Assembly: GCA_009784975.1 (NCBI GenBank)
Contig: WQXG01000015.1
Coordinates: 1-48,938 of the forward strand
Length of the DNA: 48,938 bases
Direction: 5' to 3'
Source: Treponema sp.
GTDB taxonomy: Bacteria; Spirochaetota; Spirochaetia; Treponematales; Breznakiellaceae
Shown: positions 1-7,082 of the stretch, in pieces
How positions within the stretch are numbered: position 1 is the stretch's first letter
Layout: each line of letters begins with the position of its first letter
Program-made: the position numbers and the translations under genes
The notes under the pieces: generated by a model
The model's input: only the letters and a program-made list of their open reading frames with translations
The model's database searches: none
Told to the model about the DNA's origin: nothing

Positions 1-166
1 AGGCTCTTCTCGGTCCTGATGTTGGATCATTCGCGCTCTGATAGTCATTGTTTTGGAAGGCGGTAAACCAGGTGTGTCCGTCATTAGGGACATCAGCCGC
101 TACAACCAAGCCTAAACCTCCTGACTGATTCATGCCTATGCCGCCCCAGTTCACATTTGGTGACAT
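1..166 (-). CDS. Partial ORF at the window edge, unknown product
   Basis: This minus-strand frame is open from an ATG at 166 to the window edge, about 55 codons. It encodes a Gly/Asn-rich stretch containing NWGGIGMNQSGG and TWFTAFQNNDYQSA, which reads like a secreted or surface beta-rich protein. The frame extends upstream to a TGA near 199. There is no clear ribosome site before the ATG, and a minus-strand terminator lies just upstream, so the start is uncertain. I do not recognise the family. It could also be a gene remnant. Confidence 0.3.
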   Translation of the reverse strand, partial: MSPNVNWGGIGMNQSGGLGLVVAADVPNDGHTWFTAFQNNDYQSANDPTSGPRRA

Positions 167-179
167 ATTGTATTTAAAC

Positions 180-206
180 AAAAAAAATCCGGGTCAAGCG
201 ACCCGG
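180..206 (-). terminator. Rho-independent terminator (minus strand)
   Basis: A perfect 7-bp stem CCGGGTC/GACCCGG (189-195 with 200-206) has a 4-nt loop and, read on the minus strand, is followed by eight T (complement of 180-187). It would stop minus-strand transcription coming from the right. No convincing minus-strand gene remains to the right, so it may be left over from a lost gene. Confidence 0.7.
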
Positions 207-276
207 CGGCTATCCAAGGAAGATTGGCTATGCCGAAATGCCCCCGATAACTATTGAATAACCGAGAATCTCTCTG

Positions 277-302
277 TTGTCAACTCTATTACCTATTGAC
301 AA
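277..302. promoter_or_regulatory. Inverted repeat upstream of the first operon, possible operator
   Basis: TTGTCAA (277-283) and TTGACAA (296-302) are exact inverted repeats separated by 12 nt, in the AT-rich region before the first plus-strand genes. The right arm contains a consensus -35 hexamer TTGACA (296-301), but no good -10 lies at normal spacing. The symmetry fits a dimeric repressor site. Apart from this site, the terminator and a possible short ORF at 352, I see nothing else in 207-409. Confidence 0.35.
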
Positions 303-351
303 GATATAGTAATATATGGGACAATCTTTAACATTGGGGGGATTATTGATT

Positions 352-408
352 GTGGAAAAGGAAATATTTAACACTTTAACAGAAATTGCCGATTATATTA
401 AAAAGTAA
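352..408 (+). CDS. Possible 18-codon leader peptide
   Basis: A GTG at 352 follows a G-rich site (336-341) by 10 nt and opens an 18-codon frame starting VEKEIFNTL and ending DYIKK. Its TAA (406-408) is one nucleotide before the ATG of the next gene, an arrangement typical of translational coupling. The peptide would be a short charged amphipathic helix. It is too short for similarity evidence and could be chance. Confidence 0.3.
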   Translation: MEKEIFNTLTEIADYIKK

Positions 409-409
409 A

Positions 410-928
410 ATGAAGCAGATAACTGATATGCCAGATAAATTCATTAGTTGCGTTCGTAAAGTGAACAGTATTGCAGAGGAGAAAATTGATGACCGGCGGA
501 CTAATCTTGGCTTTGGCAGACAAGATAAAAAAAGCTTGGCAAAATCCAATTTAGGTTACTGGCTTTTGGGTTTTGGTATTTCATGCATTCCTATTTTGTC
601 AAGGCAATTAGGGCTTGCTGTGATTAAATCAGAAAAAGCAGTCATGTGGTGGAATGTTCTTGGCAGTGCCGAGGTAGCTTTTTTGGCGATACCGCTAATA
701 ATCACCGCAGTATATTACCGCGTCAACAGAGGATGTATAGATAAATTCCTGAAAAGTTTTATCCTTCTGTTAGTAATTGGTTGTTTGTTTTATGCGATTT
801 TTTCTTTTTCTTATGAGGTAACGGAAGATATAGATTTTATGCTTATTTCATGGTTTAACATTATTTTTCTTGGAATAGTGTTGATAATGGGAATTTCCAG
901 GTTTATTTTTGATATTAAAGGATTATAG
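410..928 (+). CDS. Four-helix membrane protein, unknown function
   Basis: 172 aa from the ATG at 410. A TTG at 386 would add eight residues but overlaps the preceding short ORF. A charged N-terminal segment of about 45 residues precedes four hydrophobic segments, with core motifs YWLLGFGISC, EVAFLAIPLIIT, FILLLVIGCLFYAIF and IIFLGIVLIMGI, so it is probably a polytopic inner-membrane protein. It lies 3 nt before the next gene and probably belongs to the same operon. No family recognised. Confidence 0.6.
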   Translation: MKQITDMPDKFISCVRKVNSIAEEKIDDRRTNLGFGRQDKKSLAKSNLGYWLLGFGISCIPILSRQLGLAVIKSEKAVMWWNVLGSAEVAFLAIPLIITAVYYRVNRGCIDKFLKSFILLLVIGCLFYAIFSFSYEVTEDIDFMLISWFNIIFLGIVLIMGISRFIFDIKGL

Positions 929-931
929 CAA

Positions 932-1285
932 ATGGAATTATTTTTAAAAATTTTAATACTTAGTTTTGTGGCTTTAGGAATAACACTGATAATTGTTCAA
1001 TACTACCCTGTGCTTAAACGGAGAATCTTATCTGCAAAATACACGCAACAGATAGGTGGCATTTCTAAAAGTCTCGATGTCTTAAGTGATGCTAGTAACA
1101 GCCAAGAGGCAAAGGCTGCAGCTTTTGTTGCATTAATGGCTGTTGGCTATGTTTTGATTCACCTTATGGGCAATCAAGGGAAAAATTATAATGACAAAAA
1201 GCAAATGAGGCGTTTCCAAAAACACTGGTCCAGCCAACAACTTGATAAACTTAATGCTTTAGATGGAGGCAGCTATGAATTCTAG
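932..1285 (+). CDS. Small membrane protein, unknown function
   Basis: 117 aa. A hydrophobic N-terminal helix (about residues 3-23) is followed by a polar middle and a second weaker hydrophobic stretch around FVALMAVGYVLIHLMG (about 66-81), then a basic C-terminus. An AAAGGA site lies 8 nt before the ATG. It is 3 nt downstream of the four-helix protein and overlaps the next gene, so the three are probably translated together and may form one membrane-associated complex (inference). No family recognised. Confidence 0.55.
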   Translation: MELFLKILILSFVALGITLIIVQYYPVLKRRILSAKYTQQIGGISKSLDVLSDASNSQEAKAAAFVALMAVGYVLIHLMGNQGKNYNDKKQMRRFQKHWSSQQLDKLNALDGGSYEF

Positions 1286-1856
1286 TCATCCGCGTTATGT
1301 TCCGGCAGATGAATTACTTGAGGATTATGTAGAGAAAGAAGACAAATTTAAAGAACGTTTTGTTGCTTTGTTTGATAATATGGAACACTATATTAAAGAA
1401 TCAGGTTATCAGGAAAAAGTAATAATAAATCCACTCCTGCTTGGATATATGTTAATAGACTATTTTGAAGATATTAGACGTTTGAAAGGTTTTCATAAAC
1501 TTGATCAAATTAATACAATAAAAATAGTCGCCTATACTGCATATTGGTTATTACGCCGAAAACCAATTCAAGTAACTGCAATAGATAAAGATGTTGTTTA
1601 TATTAACGAAAAATTTGTACTGGCATATATTTTAGAACATTTATACTTGGAAGGGAAAAATCATATTCTTGACAGGGAAGATATTGGACTTTTGAGTTTT
1701 TCTAAAAATTTACTATACTTTTTAAAATACAGATTTTATAACGCACAATCCTTGGAAATGCTTTTAATATCATTTTATGCAGGACAAATATATCAGGAAA
1801 ATGATCCTAAAAAAGATCTAAGCAACGGGCTTCCTCATTGTGATTTCGAATCTTGA
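1275..1856 (+). CDS. Hypothetical soluble protein
   Basis: 193 aa. I chose the ATG at 1275 because GGAGG (1265-1269) sits 5 nt before it; an in-frame ATG at 1263 overlaps that site and is less likely. The protein is rich in Tyr, Leu and Lys and is predicted mostly helical, with no signal peptide or membrane segment. It overlaps the end of the preceding membrane protein gene by 11 nt. No motif or family recognised. Confidence 0.55.
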   Translation: MNSSHPRYVPADELLEDYVEKEDKFKERFVALFDNMEHYIKESGYQEKVIINPLLLGYMLIDYFEDIRRLKGFHKLDQINTIKIVAYTAYWLLRRKPIQVTAIDKDVVYINEKFVLAYILEHLYLEGKNHILDREDIGLLSFSKNLLYFLKYRFYNAQSLEMLLISFYAGQIYQENDPKKDLSNGLPHCDFES

Positions 1857-1871
1857 ATGAAGGTACCAGTC

Positions 1872-2075
1872 ATGGAAAAAGCGATAAATGCGTATCATAA
1901 AGTAACAGTATCCCCCGAGTTCCGCAATTTGGAACGAATGCGGGAAGACGCCTATTATAACCAAGCGGCAGCCCTTTGGAATGCAGAGCAAAAAGCGGAA
2001 AAAAGAATTATCGAAATGCTTAAAAGTGGTAAATCACCAGAAGAGATAATAAGTGAATACGATGCAAAGCAGTAA
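1872..2075 (+). CDS. Small ORF resembling the C-terminal tail of an Rpn/PD-(D/E)XK transposase-like nuclease
   Basis: 67 aa from the ATG at 1872, which has GAAGG 8 nt upstream; an ATG at 1857 directly follows the previous stop but has no ribosome site. Residues from SPEFRNLERMREDAYYNQ onward resemble the helical tail of Rpn-family (PD-(D/E)XK nuclease/transposase) proteins, ending in KSGKSPEEIISEYDAK. The nuclease domain itself is absent. It may be a tail-only small protein or a remnant. Its core motif is repeated twice in the next ORF. Confidence 0.45.
   Translation: MEKAINAYHKVTVSPEFRNLERMREDAYYNQAAALWNAEQKAEKRIIEMLKSGKSPEEIISEYDAKQ
1923..1973 (+). repeat. Direct repeat encoding NLERMREDAYYNQAAA, copy 1
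   Basis: 51 bp. It matches 2155-2205 with one mismatch, a synonymous T/C in the Tyr-Tyr codons. Confidence 0.85.
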
Positions 2076-2298
2076 TTTGGAGAAAATGCGCGCAGATGCT
2101 AAGTATAACGAGGCGGCAGCTTTGAAGAATGTTACAGCTACCGGCTTAGAATCTCGCAATTTGGAACGAATGCGGGAAGACGCCTACTATAACCAAGCGG
2201 CAGCCATACATAATGTGGTAAAAAATTCCCAGTACGGTAAAGTCCAAAACCATGACAGAATAATTAAAGGAATCTTTTATAAAGTATATTTCTATTAA
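2062..2298 (+). CDS. Small ORF with two further Rpn-tail repeats, chimeric end
   Basis: 78 aa from the ATG at 2062, or 81 from a GTG at 2053. It overlaps the preceding ORF by 14 nt in another frame. It holds a divergent unit (SSNLEKMRADAKYNEAAAL) and a near-identical unit (NLERMREDAYYNQAAA). The last 27 or so residues are encoded by a 68-bp repeat that recurs at 4426, so the C-terminus looks like a fusion to unrelated DNA. Probably a decaying or shuffled tail gene. Confidence 0.4.
   Translation: MQSSNLEKMRADAKYNEAAALKNVTATGLESRNLERMREDAYYNQAAAIHNVVKNSQYGKVQNHDRIIKGIFYKVYFY
2155..2205 (+). repeat. Direct repeat encoding NLERMREDAYYNQAAA, copy 2
   Basis: 51 bp. It matches 1923-1973 with one mismatch. 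A third, degenerate copy lies at about 2072-2120. Confidence 0.85.
2215..2282 (+). repeat. 68-bp direct repeat, left copy
   Basis: It begins at GTGGTAAAAAATTCCC and matches 4426-4493 with a single mismatch (G/A near the 3' end). It supplies the aberrant C-terminus of the small ORF ending at 2298. Confidence 0.9.
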
Positions 2299-2397
2299 AT
2301 AAAAAAAATAAAAAGTTTTTACATTTTTACATTTTTTGTATAGTCAATAATATTAAGATATGTTATTATTAAAGTATAGTAATGGAGAGAGACTAAA

Positions 2398-3129
2398 ATG
2401 ACTAATGCAAGAATTGCGCCAATAAAAGCCTCTAAAGAGGCTCATAAGCTTATTCCTGAAATCTGGGAAGGATTCTATGAGAATTTTGTTGCCTATGAAA
2501 AAGGTATTATGAAGCTTGAAGATGAAGCGAAATATAGAATTCTCAGTTCTCCCGGACCTTCCCAGTATGATGCATTTGTCAAGTTTTTTAACGAATATAT
2601 CAAAGGTAAAAGCCAGTGGGTTTTGGAAAACATTGATGATATGCACATGCATGATTTTATGGATATAGAAAATTACGGCGGTCCTGCAATAATTGAGTTT
2701 TTACAGAATTTAATTTCTAACTATGATTGTCAAGGTAAAGTAATTACCATGGTGTCCGGCTCCTTCTGGCGATCTCGTCCTGACATACGTGAAAAAATCA
2801 TATCTCTTTTTAAGAGTATGTGTGAGAAAAAAGCAAAAGTGCGAATAATAACACAAGCAAAAGTGGAAGAATCGCATCTGGGCGAATTTTCCGATTTTCT
2901 CAGGAAAAACCCGGAAAATCCGGAGTCCCATTTTGGAATGGAAAAACGGGCACCCATTCATTTTGTACGAGCCGATAATGATTATCTTTATTATGAATTT
3001 CCACATACAGAGAGTACGCAATTTCGTTTAAATATGTTTCTTAATTTAAACACTGTACCAATTAAGGAAGGGAAGGAGAAAAAAGATTTGCTGCGCTTTT
3101 TAGATGACATTATCGAAGGGAGATTGTAG
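2398..3129 (+). CDS. Hypothetical protein, possible phospholipase D-like fold
   Basis: 243 aa. The ATG at 2398 follows GGAGAG by about 8 nt. There is no signal peptide or membrane helix. The C-terminal half alternates strands and helices (KVITMVSGSFW, KVRIITQAKV, APIHFVRADNDYLYYEFPH, FRLNMFLNLN), which is reminiscent of PLD-like nuclease folds. No HKD motif is present, so any such fold would be catalytically unusual. It is followed 2 nt later by the first of two paralogous genes. Function unknown. Confidence 0.5.
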   Translation: MTNARIAPIKASKEAHKLIPEIWEGFYENFVAYEKGIMKLEDEAKYRILSSPGPSQYDAFVKFFNEYIKGKSQWVLENIDDMHMHDFMDIENYGGPAIIEFLQNLISNYDCQGKVITMVSGSFWRSRPDIREKIISLFKSMCEKKAKVRIITQAKVEESHLGEFSDFLRKNPENPESHFGMEKRAPIHFVRADNDYLYYEFPHTESTQFRLNMFLNLNTVPIKEGKEKKDLLRFLDDIIEGRL

Positions 3130-3131
3130 GT

Positions 3132-3761
3132 GTGTATTGTGTTTTTCTTGAGACTGGAAATAATGGTTTCTTTATACGTGTTGTAAGTGTTTTTTGCGAG
3201 AATGTAGTAAGGTCAATAATAGATCTGTATGAAAAAAATAAAGACGAATTATTTACCGAGAAGTCTGGTTGTTTACCAACCATGGAAAATATAGATAAAG
3301 TTTTAAAAAATCGAGGGAGTGTATTATATTTTTTAAATTGCGGTCAGTTTCTCGATGTTAGATGCATTAACGATGGATGTTACAATGGTCATATGACAGC
3401 GCTTGCTCCAGATCAAGTCGAGGACATTGAAATCGTAATGAAAAATTATAGAGATAATTTTATAAGTCAAGCTAACGGTCTAAGACCTATTGATCGGCTG
3501 CGAATTGAAAGAGTATTTAACAGATACAATACAGCCAACATTCAGCAAATCAAATTGCTTGATTTTTTAAATGCTCGTACCTTAAATGGTAATGATCACA
3601 CTCAATATTTACAATCATACATTCAAGAGTCAAATAAAATGATGTATGAAGCTAGCGATTTTATTTATGTTCGTGCGCAAAATTCAATCGACTACAATTA
3701 TTTTATTGCGAATACAGTATTGCCTAATATATTGCCATGTGATACTCTTCAACACATCTGA
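3132..3761 (+). CDS. Unknown protein, first of a tandem paralogous pair
   Basis: 209 aa, GTG start at 3132, two nucleotides after the preceding stop. It aligns along its whole length with the next protein: the N-terminus VYCVFLETGN, a Cys pair in FLNCGQF and NDGCYNG, a helical middle, and a C-terminus IYVRAQNSIDYNYFIANTVLPN. Conserved cysteines and the shared YVRAQ...DY.YFI.NT.LPN tail define a family I do not recognise. No signal peptide; probably cytoplasmic. Confidence 0.55.
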   Translation: MYCVFLETGNNGFFIRVVSVFCENVVRSIIDLYEKNKDELFTEKSGCLPTMENIDKVLKNRGSVLYFLNCGQFLDVRCINDGCYNGHMTALAPDQVEDIEIVMKNYRDNFISQANGLRPIDRLRIERVFNRYNTANIQQIKLLDFLNARTLNGNDHTQYLQSYIQESNKMMYEASDFIYVRAQNSIDYNYFIANTVLPNILPCDTLQHI

Positions 3762-3807
3762 AAGTTGGCGTAATTTGCCTTACTGTTAGGAGGTTTAAGT
3801 CTTAGCA

Positions 3808-4404
3808 ATGTACTATGTTTTTTTTGAAACCGGAAACGATGATTTTTTTACGCATATTGCAAATAGTTTTTGTGAGCAAGTTGGGCAATCTGTTATAAAT
3901 CTGTATGAGAGCGGAATATTTACAAATTGCGCCGGTATGCTTGATTATACAAAAATGAAAAAATATTTTAAAACACACGGGAATATATTTTGTTTTCTAA
4001 ATTGCGGATTATTTCCCAATATCAATTGTAATAATGATAAATGCGGGACAGAGAATATAAGCGCGCTTGCGTTAAACCAGATTAAAATTCTTGAAAAATC
4101 TTTTAGAGATATGATTATGACTGTTTGCAGTGGAAAATACCTGCGCAGTTCAAGGGATAGGCTCAATCTTCAAAGGATATTCCATACGTATATTGCCGGT
4201 ATGCAGCAAGCAGAAGAAATTCAGGTGGAAAATGAACAAAACCACGATGAATATTTGCGTTTTTATATTAAAAAAACCAATACACTAAAGGAAAAAGCTG
4301 AAGGTTTTATTTATATCCGAGCCCAAACCCAAAGCGATTATGATTACTTTATATCTAATACAGAGTTGCCTAACGTAACCGCTTGTGATATTTTTAATTT
4401 ATAG
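3808..4404 (+). CDS. Unknown protein, second of a tandem paralogous pair
   Basis: 198 aa. It is a diverged paralogue of the upstream protein, sharing YYVFFETGN, FLNCGLF, a later NDKCG, and IYIRAQTQSDYDYFISNTELPN. AGGAGG at 3788-3793 is 14 nt from the ATG, longer than usual, and no nearer in-frame start exists. The pair probably arose by tandem duplication and diverged enough to suggest non-redundant roles such as a heterodimer (inference). Confidence 0.55.
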   Translation: MYYVFFETGNDDFFTHIANSFCEQVGQSVINLYESGIFTNCAGMLDYTKMKKYFKTHGNIFCFLNCGLFPNINCNNDKCGTENISALALNQIKILEKSFRDMIMTVCSGKYLRSSRDRLNLQRIFHTYIAGMQQAEEIQVENEQNHDEYLRFYIKKTNTLKEKAEGFIYIRAQTQSDYDYFISNTELPNVTACDIFNL

Positions 4405-4425
4405 TGCCCTTCGTTCGTGTAGTTC

Positions 4426-4493
4426 GTGGTAAAAAATTCCCAGTACGGTAAAGTCCAAAACCATGACAGAATAATTAAAGAAATCTTTTATAA
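4426..4493 (+). repeat. 68-bp direct repeat, right copy
   Basis: It matches 2215-2282 with one mismatch. It lies just before the first pectate lyase gene and forms nearly all of its upstream region. The two copies bracket three genes (2398-4404). Confidence 0.9.
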
Positions 4494-4504
4494 CATTATA
4501 ATAT

Positions 4505-7060
4505 ATGGAAAAAAAACACTTTAATAAGCCGATCGTTACGGCGATAATGTTAGCTATATTTATATTATTTTCATTTGTTGTTTGTAAAGACACAGGCAGT
4601 AATATACCAGTCGAAAGTATATCTATCGATTTAGGAGATCAGTCATTTCATGAAGGTACTATTGTACCCCTCACTTTTACAGTGCTGCCGGAAGATGCTT
4701 CCAATAAAAGCGTAGAATGGAGCAGCGATAATGAAAGTGTAGCGGCTGTCAATGAAAACGGAGAAGTAACCGCCATTTCTGTCGGAGAGGCAGTTATAAC
4801 CGCAACAGCAAAGGACGGTTCCGGCGCTGCAGACAGTGTTACCATAACCGTAATAAAAGATCCTCCCGCTGTTGTTATTCCTTTCCGCTGGACCTTCCAG
4901 GAAGAAATTCCCGGCTGGACAAGTTATTACGTAAGTTATACAAACATGAATACAGACGCAGAATATTTAAATAATATGACCCTGCTTGGCTCAAAACACA
5001 GTATGCGCTGGCTGAGGGAAGAAGCAGCCCTTGCAAGCGGATTTTCTAACGGCTGTATACAGACTACTGGGAATACGGTTGCTTTCCTGGAAATAAAAAA
5101 TGTGCAGGGACCCTTTAATATTTCATTCAGGTATACAAATATTTCCGCTTCAGGAGCCGGTTCCCGTTATCCTGTTCTGTATATCAACGGAGAAAAAATA
5201 AAAGAAGGTACTCCTTCTGCCGCAGGCGGTGCGGGGCTGACAACAGGCAGAATTCTTGAATACAATTACTTTTTTAACGATAAAGTAGATATCCAGTTAG
5301 GCTCTGTAAGCGCTTTCAGGCTTTTTGATGTAATTCTTGCGGAAGTTACCGTTATTCCGGTAAACAGTATAGTAATTGACGGCGGTGATTTTTCTCTTGT
5401 TGCATCCGGTGCCGGAAAACAGCTTACAGCATCTGTTCTTCCCATGGAAGCAGACGATAAGACTTTAACATGGAGCAGCAGTGATACAAGTGTGGCGGCA
5501 GTTAATGAAACTACAGGTTATGTAACAGGCGTTGGTGAAGGAACAGCGGTAATTACTGCATTAGCAAAAGACGGCTCCGGGGTATCCGGTACTGTAACTG
5601 TAACTGTAACGCCAATTCTGGTAGAAGATATAACCATAGTGGGCGGGGATTTTTCCATTGTCGAAGGAAATACTAAAAATCTTACTGCTTCTGTGCTTCC
5701 AAATGATGCCAGCAATAAATCTATAATATGGTCTAGCGGAAATACAGAAATTGCTGAAATTAGTGTTTCCGGGATTGTTACAGCAGTTTCGCATGGGCAA
5801 ACCACAATAACAGCATCCGCAAGTGACGAGTCTGGTGTATCTGATACAATAACAATTACCGTAACTGAATCACAAGGACCAATGACCCCGCAGGAGATTT
5901 TTAATTCTCTTAAAGGGCAAAAAGTTACAACCTTTGGCTGGGCGGATATGGCAAACGGCGGCGCCGGTTTATCTTATACGAACCCGGCAAATCTGACCTT
6001 GATTGATGATGCAACATATCCCGCATCTTCTGACAAGTTATGGGCTTTTATCGATGCAAATTTTACATCACGTCCCAGTATTAATGTGAGCACCGGTGTT
6101 ATAAGCGGAGGCACTCTTAATGACAATCCAAAGTTTATAATTATTTCCGGAGATATCGATCTTTCCGGCGGCAGAATAAACGACAATGATAAATCTTTCT
6201 ATGATCAATTTGAAGCTGTATCTCCGTTTAGAAGAATAAACGGAGATATAATTGTTAATTTGGGTTCTAATACCACGATAATTGGCATTAACAATGCAAG
6301 AATTAAATTCGGCGGGATCAGAATTAATAACAAATCCAATATCATCATAAGGAATATTACTTTTTGGGATGCCCATGGTTCAACAGAAAATGATACGTCA
6401 AAACCCGGATATTCTGAATCCAAGGCAAGTATTGACGGGTTGGTTGTCCAGGGAACATCAGACGGGGTATGGGTAGATCACTGCTTGTTCACTAACGGTA
6501 CCTGTAACGATATGATACGCAATTATAACCATGACGGAGGTTTTGATATTCCGCGCGGTAAAAACATTACTGTATCATGGACAGAGTTTACAAATATAGA
6601 TAAGGTAATGCTTGTAGCAGGCAGCGATACTGCGGCGAATGCCGTTGCAGAAGATCGTCAGATTACTTTGCATCATAACTATTTCCATAAAGCAACACAG
6701 CGTATGCCCAGAACACGCGGTACACAGATGCATGTTTATAATAATTACTATGACAATATTGGCGTTGTTGGAAATAACGGCTCTTTTATGGGACCGGGAT
6801 GGGGCGCTCAGTTTATTGTAGAAAATAACTTTTTCGGCTCCAAGCTGGGTGACAGAAATATTGAATGGTTTACTACACCGCAGGAACACCCTGCCAGATT
6901 CTATTATAACGGAAATAATCGAACTAACTCATCATGGTGGGGTAAAGTATCTGACCCTAAACCATGGCAGCCGCCTTATAATTATGTTCTGGATGATAAT
7001 GCGGTTTTACCGGAAATGATTCCCGGTCGTGCGGGACCTACATTGGTTTTTAATAAATAA
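4505..7060 (+). CDS. Lipoprotein pectate lyase, PL1, with Big-type domains
   Basis: 851 aa. The signal peptide ends in FSFVVC, with the putative lipidated Cys at 27. A Big_2-like domain (about 35-120) is followed by a putative carbohydrate-binding module (about 125-285), two more Big_2-like domains (about 285-455) and a PL1 right-handed beta-helix (about 460-851). PL1 landmarks are NIIIRNITFWD, VWVDHCLF and QRMPRTRG; R733 corresponds to the catalytic Arg known for PL1. It cleaves alpha-1,4-galacturonan by beta-elimination, normally Ca2+-dependent, probably at the cell surface. No Shine-Dalgarno site is visible, and the 68-bp repeat ends 11 nt before the ATG. It starts a same-strand run to 15979. 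Confidence 0.9.
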   Translation: MEKKHFNKPIVTAIMLAIFILFSFVVCKDTGSNIPVESISIDLGDQSFHEGTIVPLTFTVLPEDASNKSVEWSSDNESVAAVNENGEVTAISVGEAVITATAKDGSGAADSVTITVIKDPPAVVIPFRWTFQEEIPGWTSYYVSYTNMNTDAEYLNNMTLLGSKHSMRWLREEAALASGFSNGCIQTTGNTVAFLEIKNVQGPFNISFRYTNISASGAGSRYPVLYINGEKIKEGTPSAAGGAGLTTGRILEYNYFFNDKVDIQLGSVSAFRLFDVILAEVTVIPVNSIVIDGGDFSLVASGAGKQLTASVLPMEADDKTLTWSSSDTSVAAVNETTGYVTGVGEGTAVITALAKDGSGVSGTVTVTVTPILVEDITIVGGDFSIVEGNTKNLTASVLPNDASNKSIIWSSGNTEIAEISVSGIVTAVSHGQTTITASASDESGVSDTITITVTESQGPMTPQEIFNSLKGQKVTTFGWADMANGGAGLSYTNPANLTLIDDATYPASSDKLWAFIDANFTSRPSINVSTGVISGGTLNDNPKFIIISGDIDLSGGRINDNDKSFYDQFEAVSPFRRINGDIIVNLGSNTTIIGINNARIKFGGIRINNKSNIIIRNITFWDAHGSTENDTSKPGYSESKASIDGLVVQGTSDGVWVDHCLFTNGTCNDMIRNYNHDGGFDIPRGKNITVSWTEFTNIDKVMLVAGSDTAANAVAEDRQITLHHNYFHKATQRMPRTRGTQMHVYNNYYDNIGVVGNNGSFMGPGWGAQFIVENNFFGSKLGDRNIEWFTTPQEHPARFYYNGNNRTNSSWWGKVSDPKPWQPPYNYVLDDNAVLPEMIPGRAGPTLVFNK

Positions 7061-7082
7061 ATATATTCAAAGAGAGGAAATT

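Noticed and set aside
228..387. Open minus-strand frame ending in GYSIVIGGISA just before the terminator at 180-206
   Set aside because: No start codon with a ribosome site and only about 50 codons. It overlaps the likely promoter region of the plus-strand operon. Its fit to the terminator is suggestive but not enough to call a gene.
4497..4502. TATAAT just before the PL1 gene at 4505
   Set aside because: It ends 2 nt before the ATG and no -35 box lies at 16-18 nt, so transcription would start inside the coding sequence. Not counted with the leaderless promoters.
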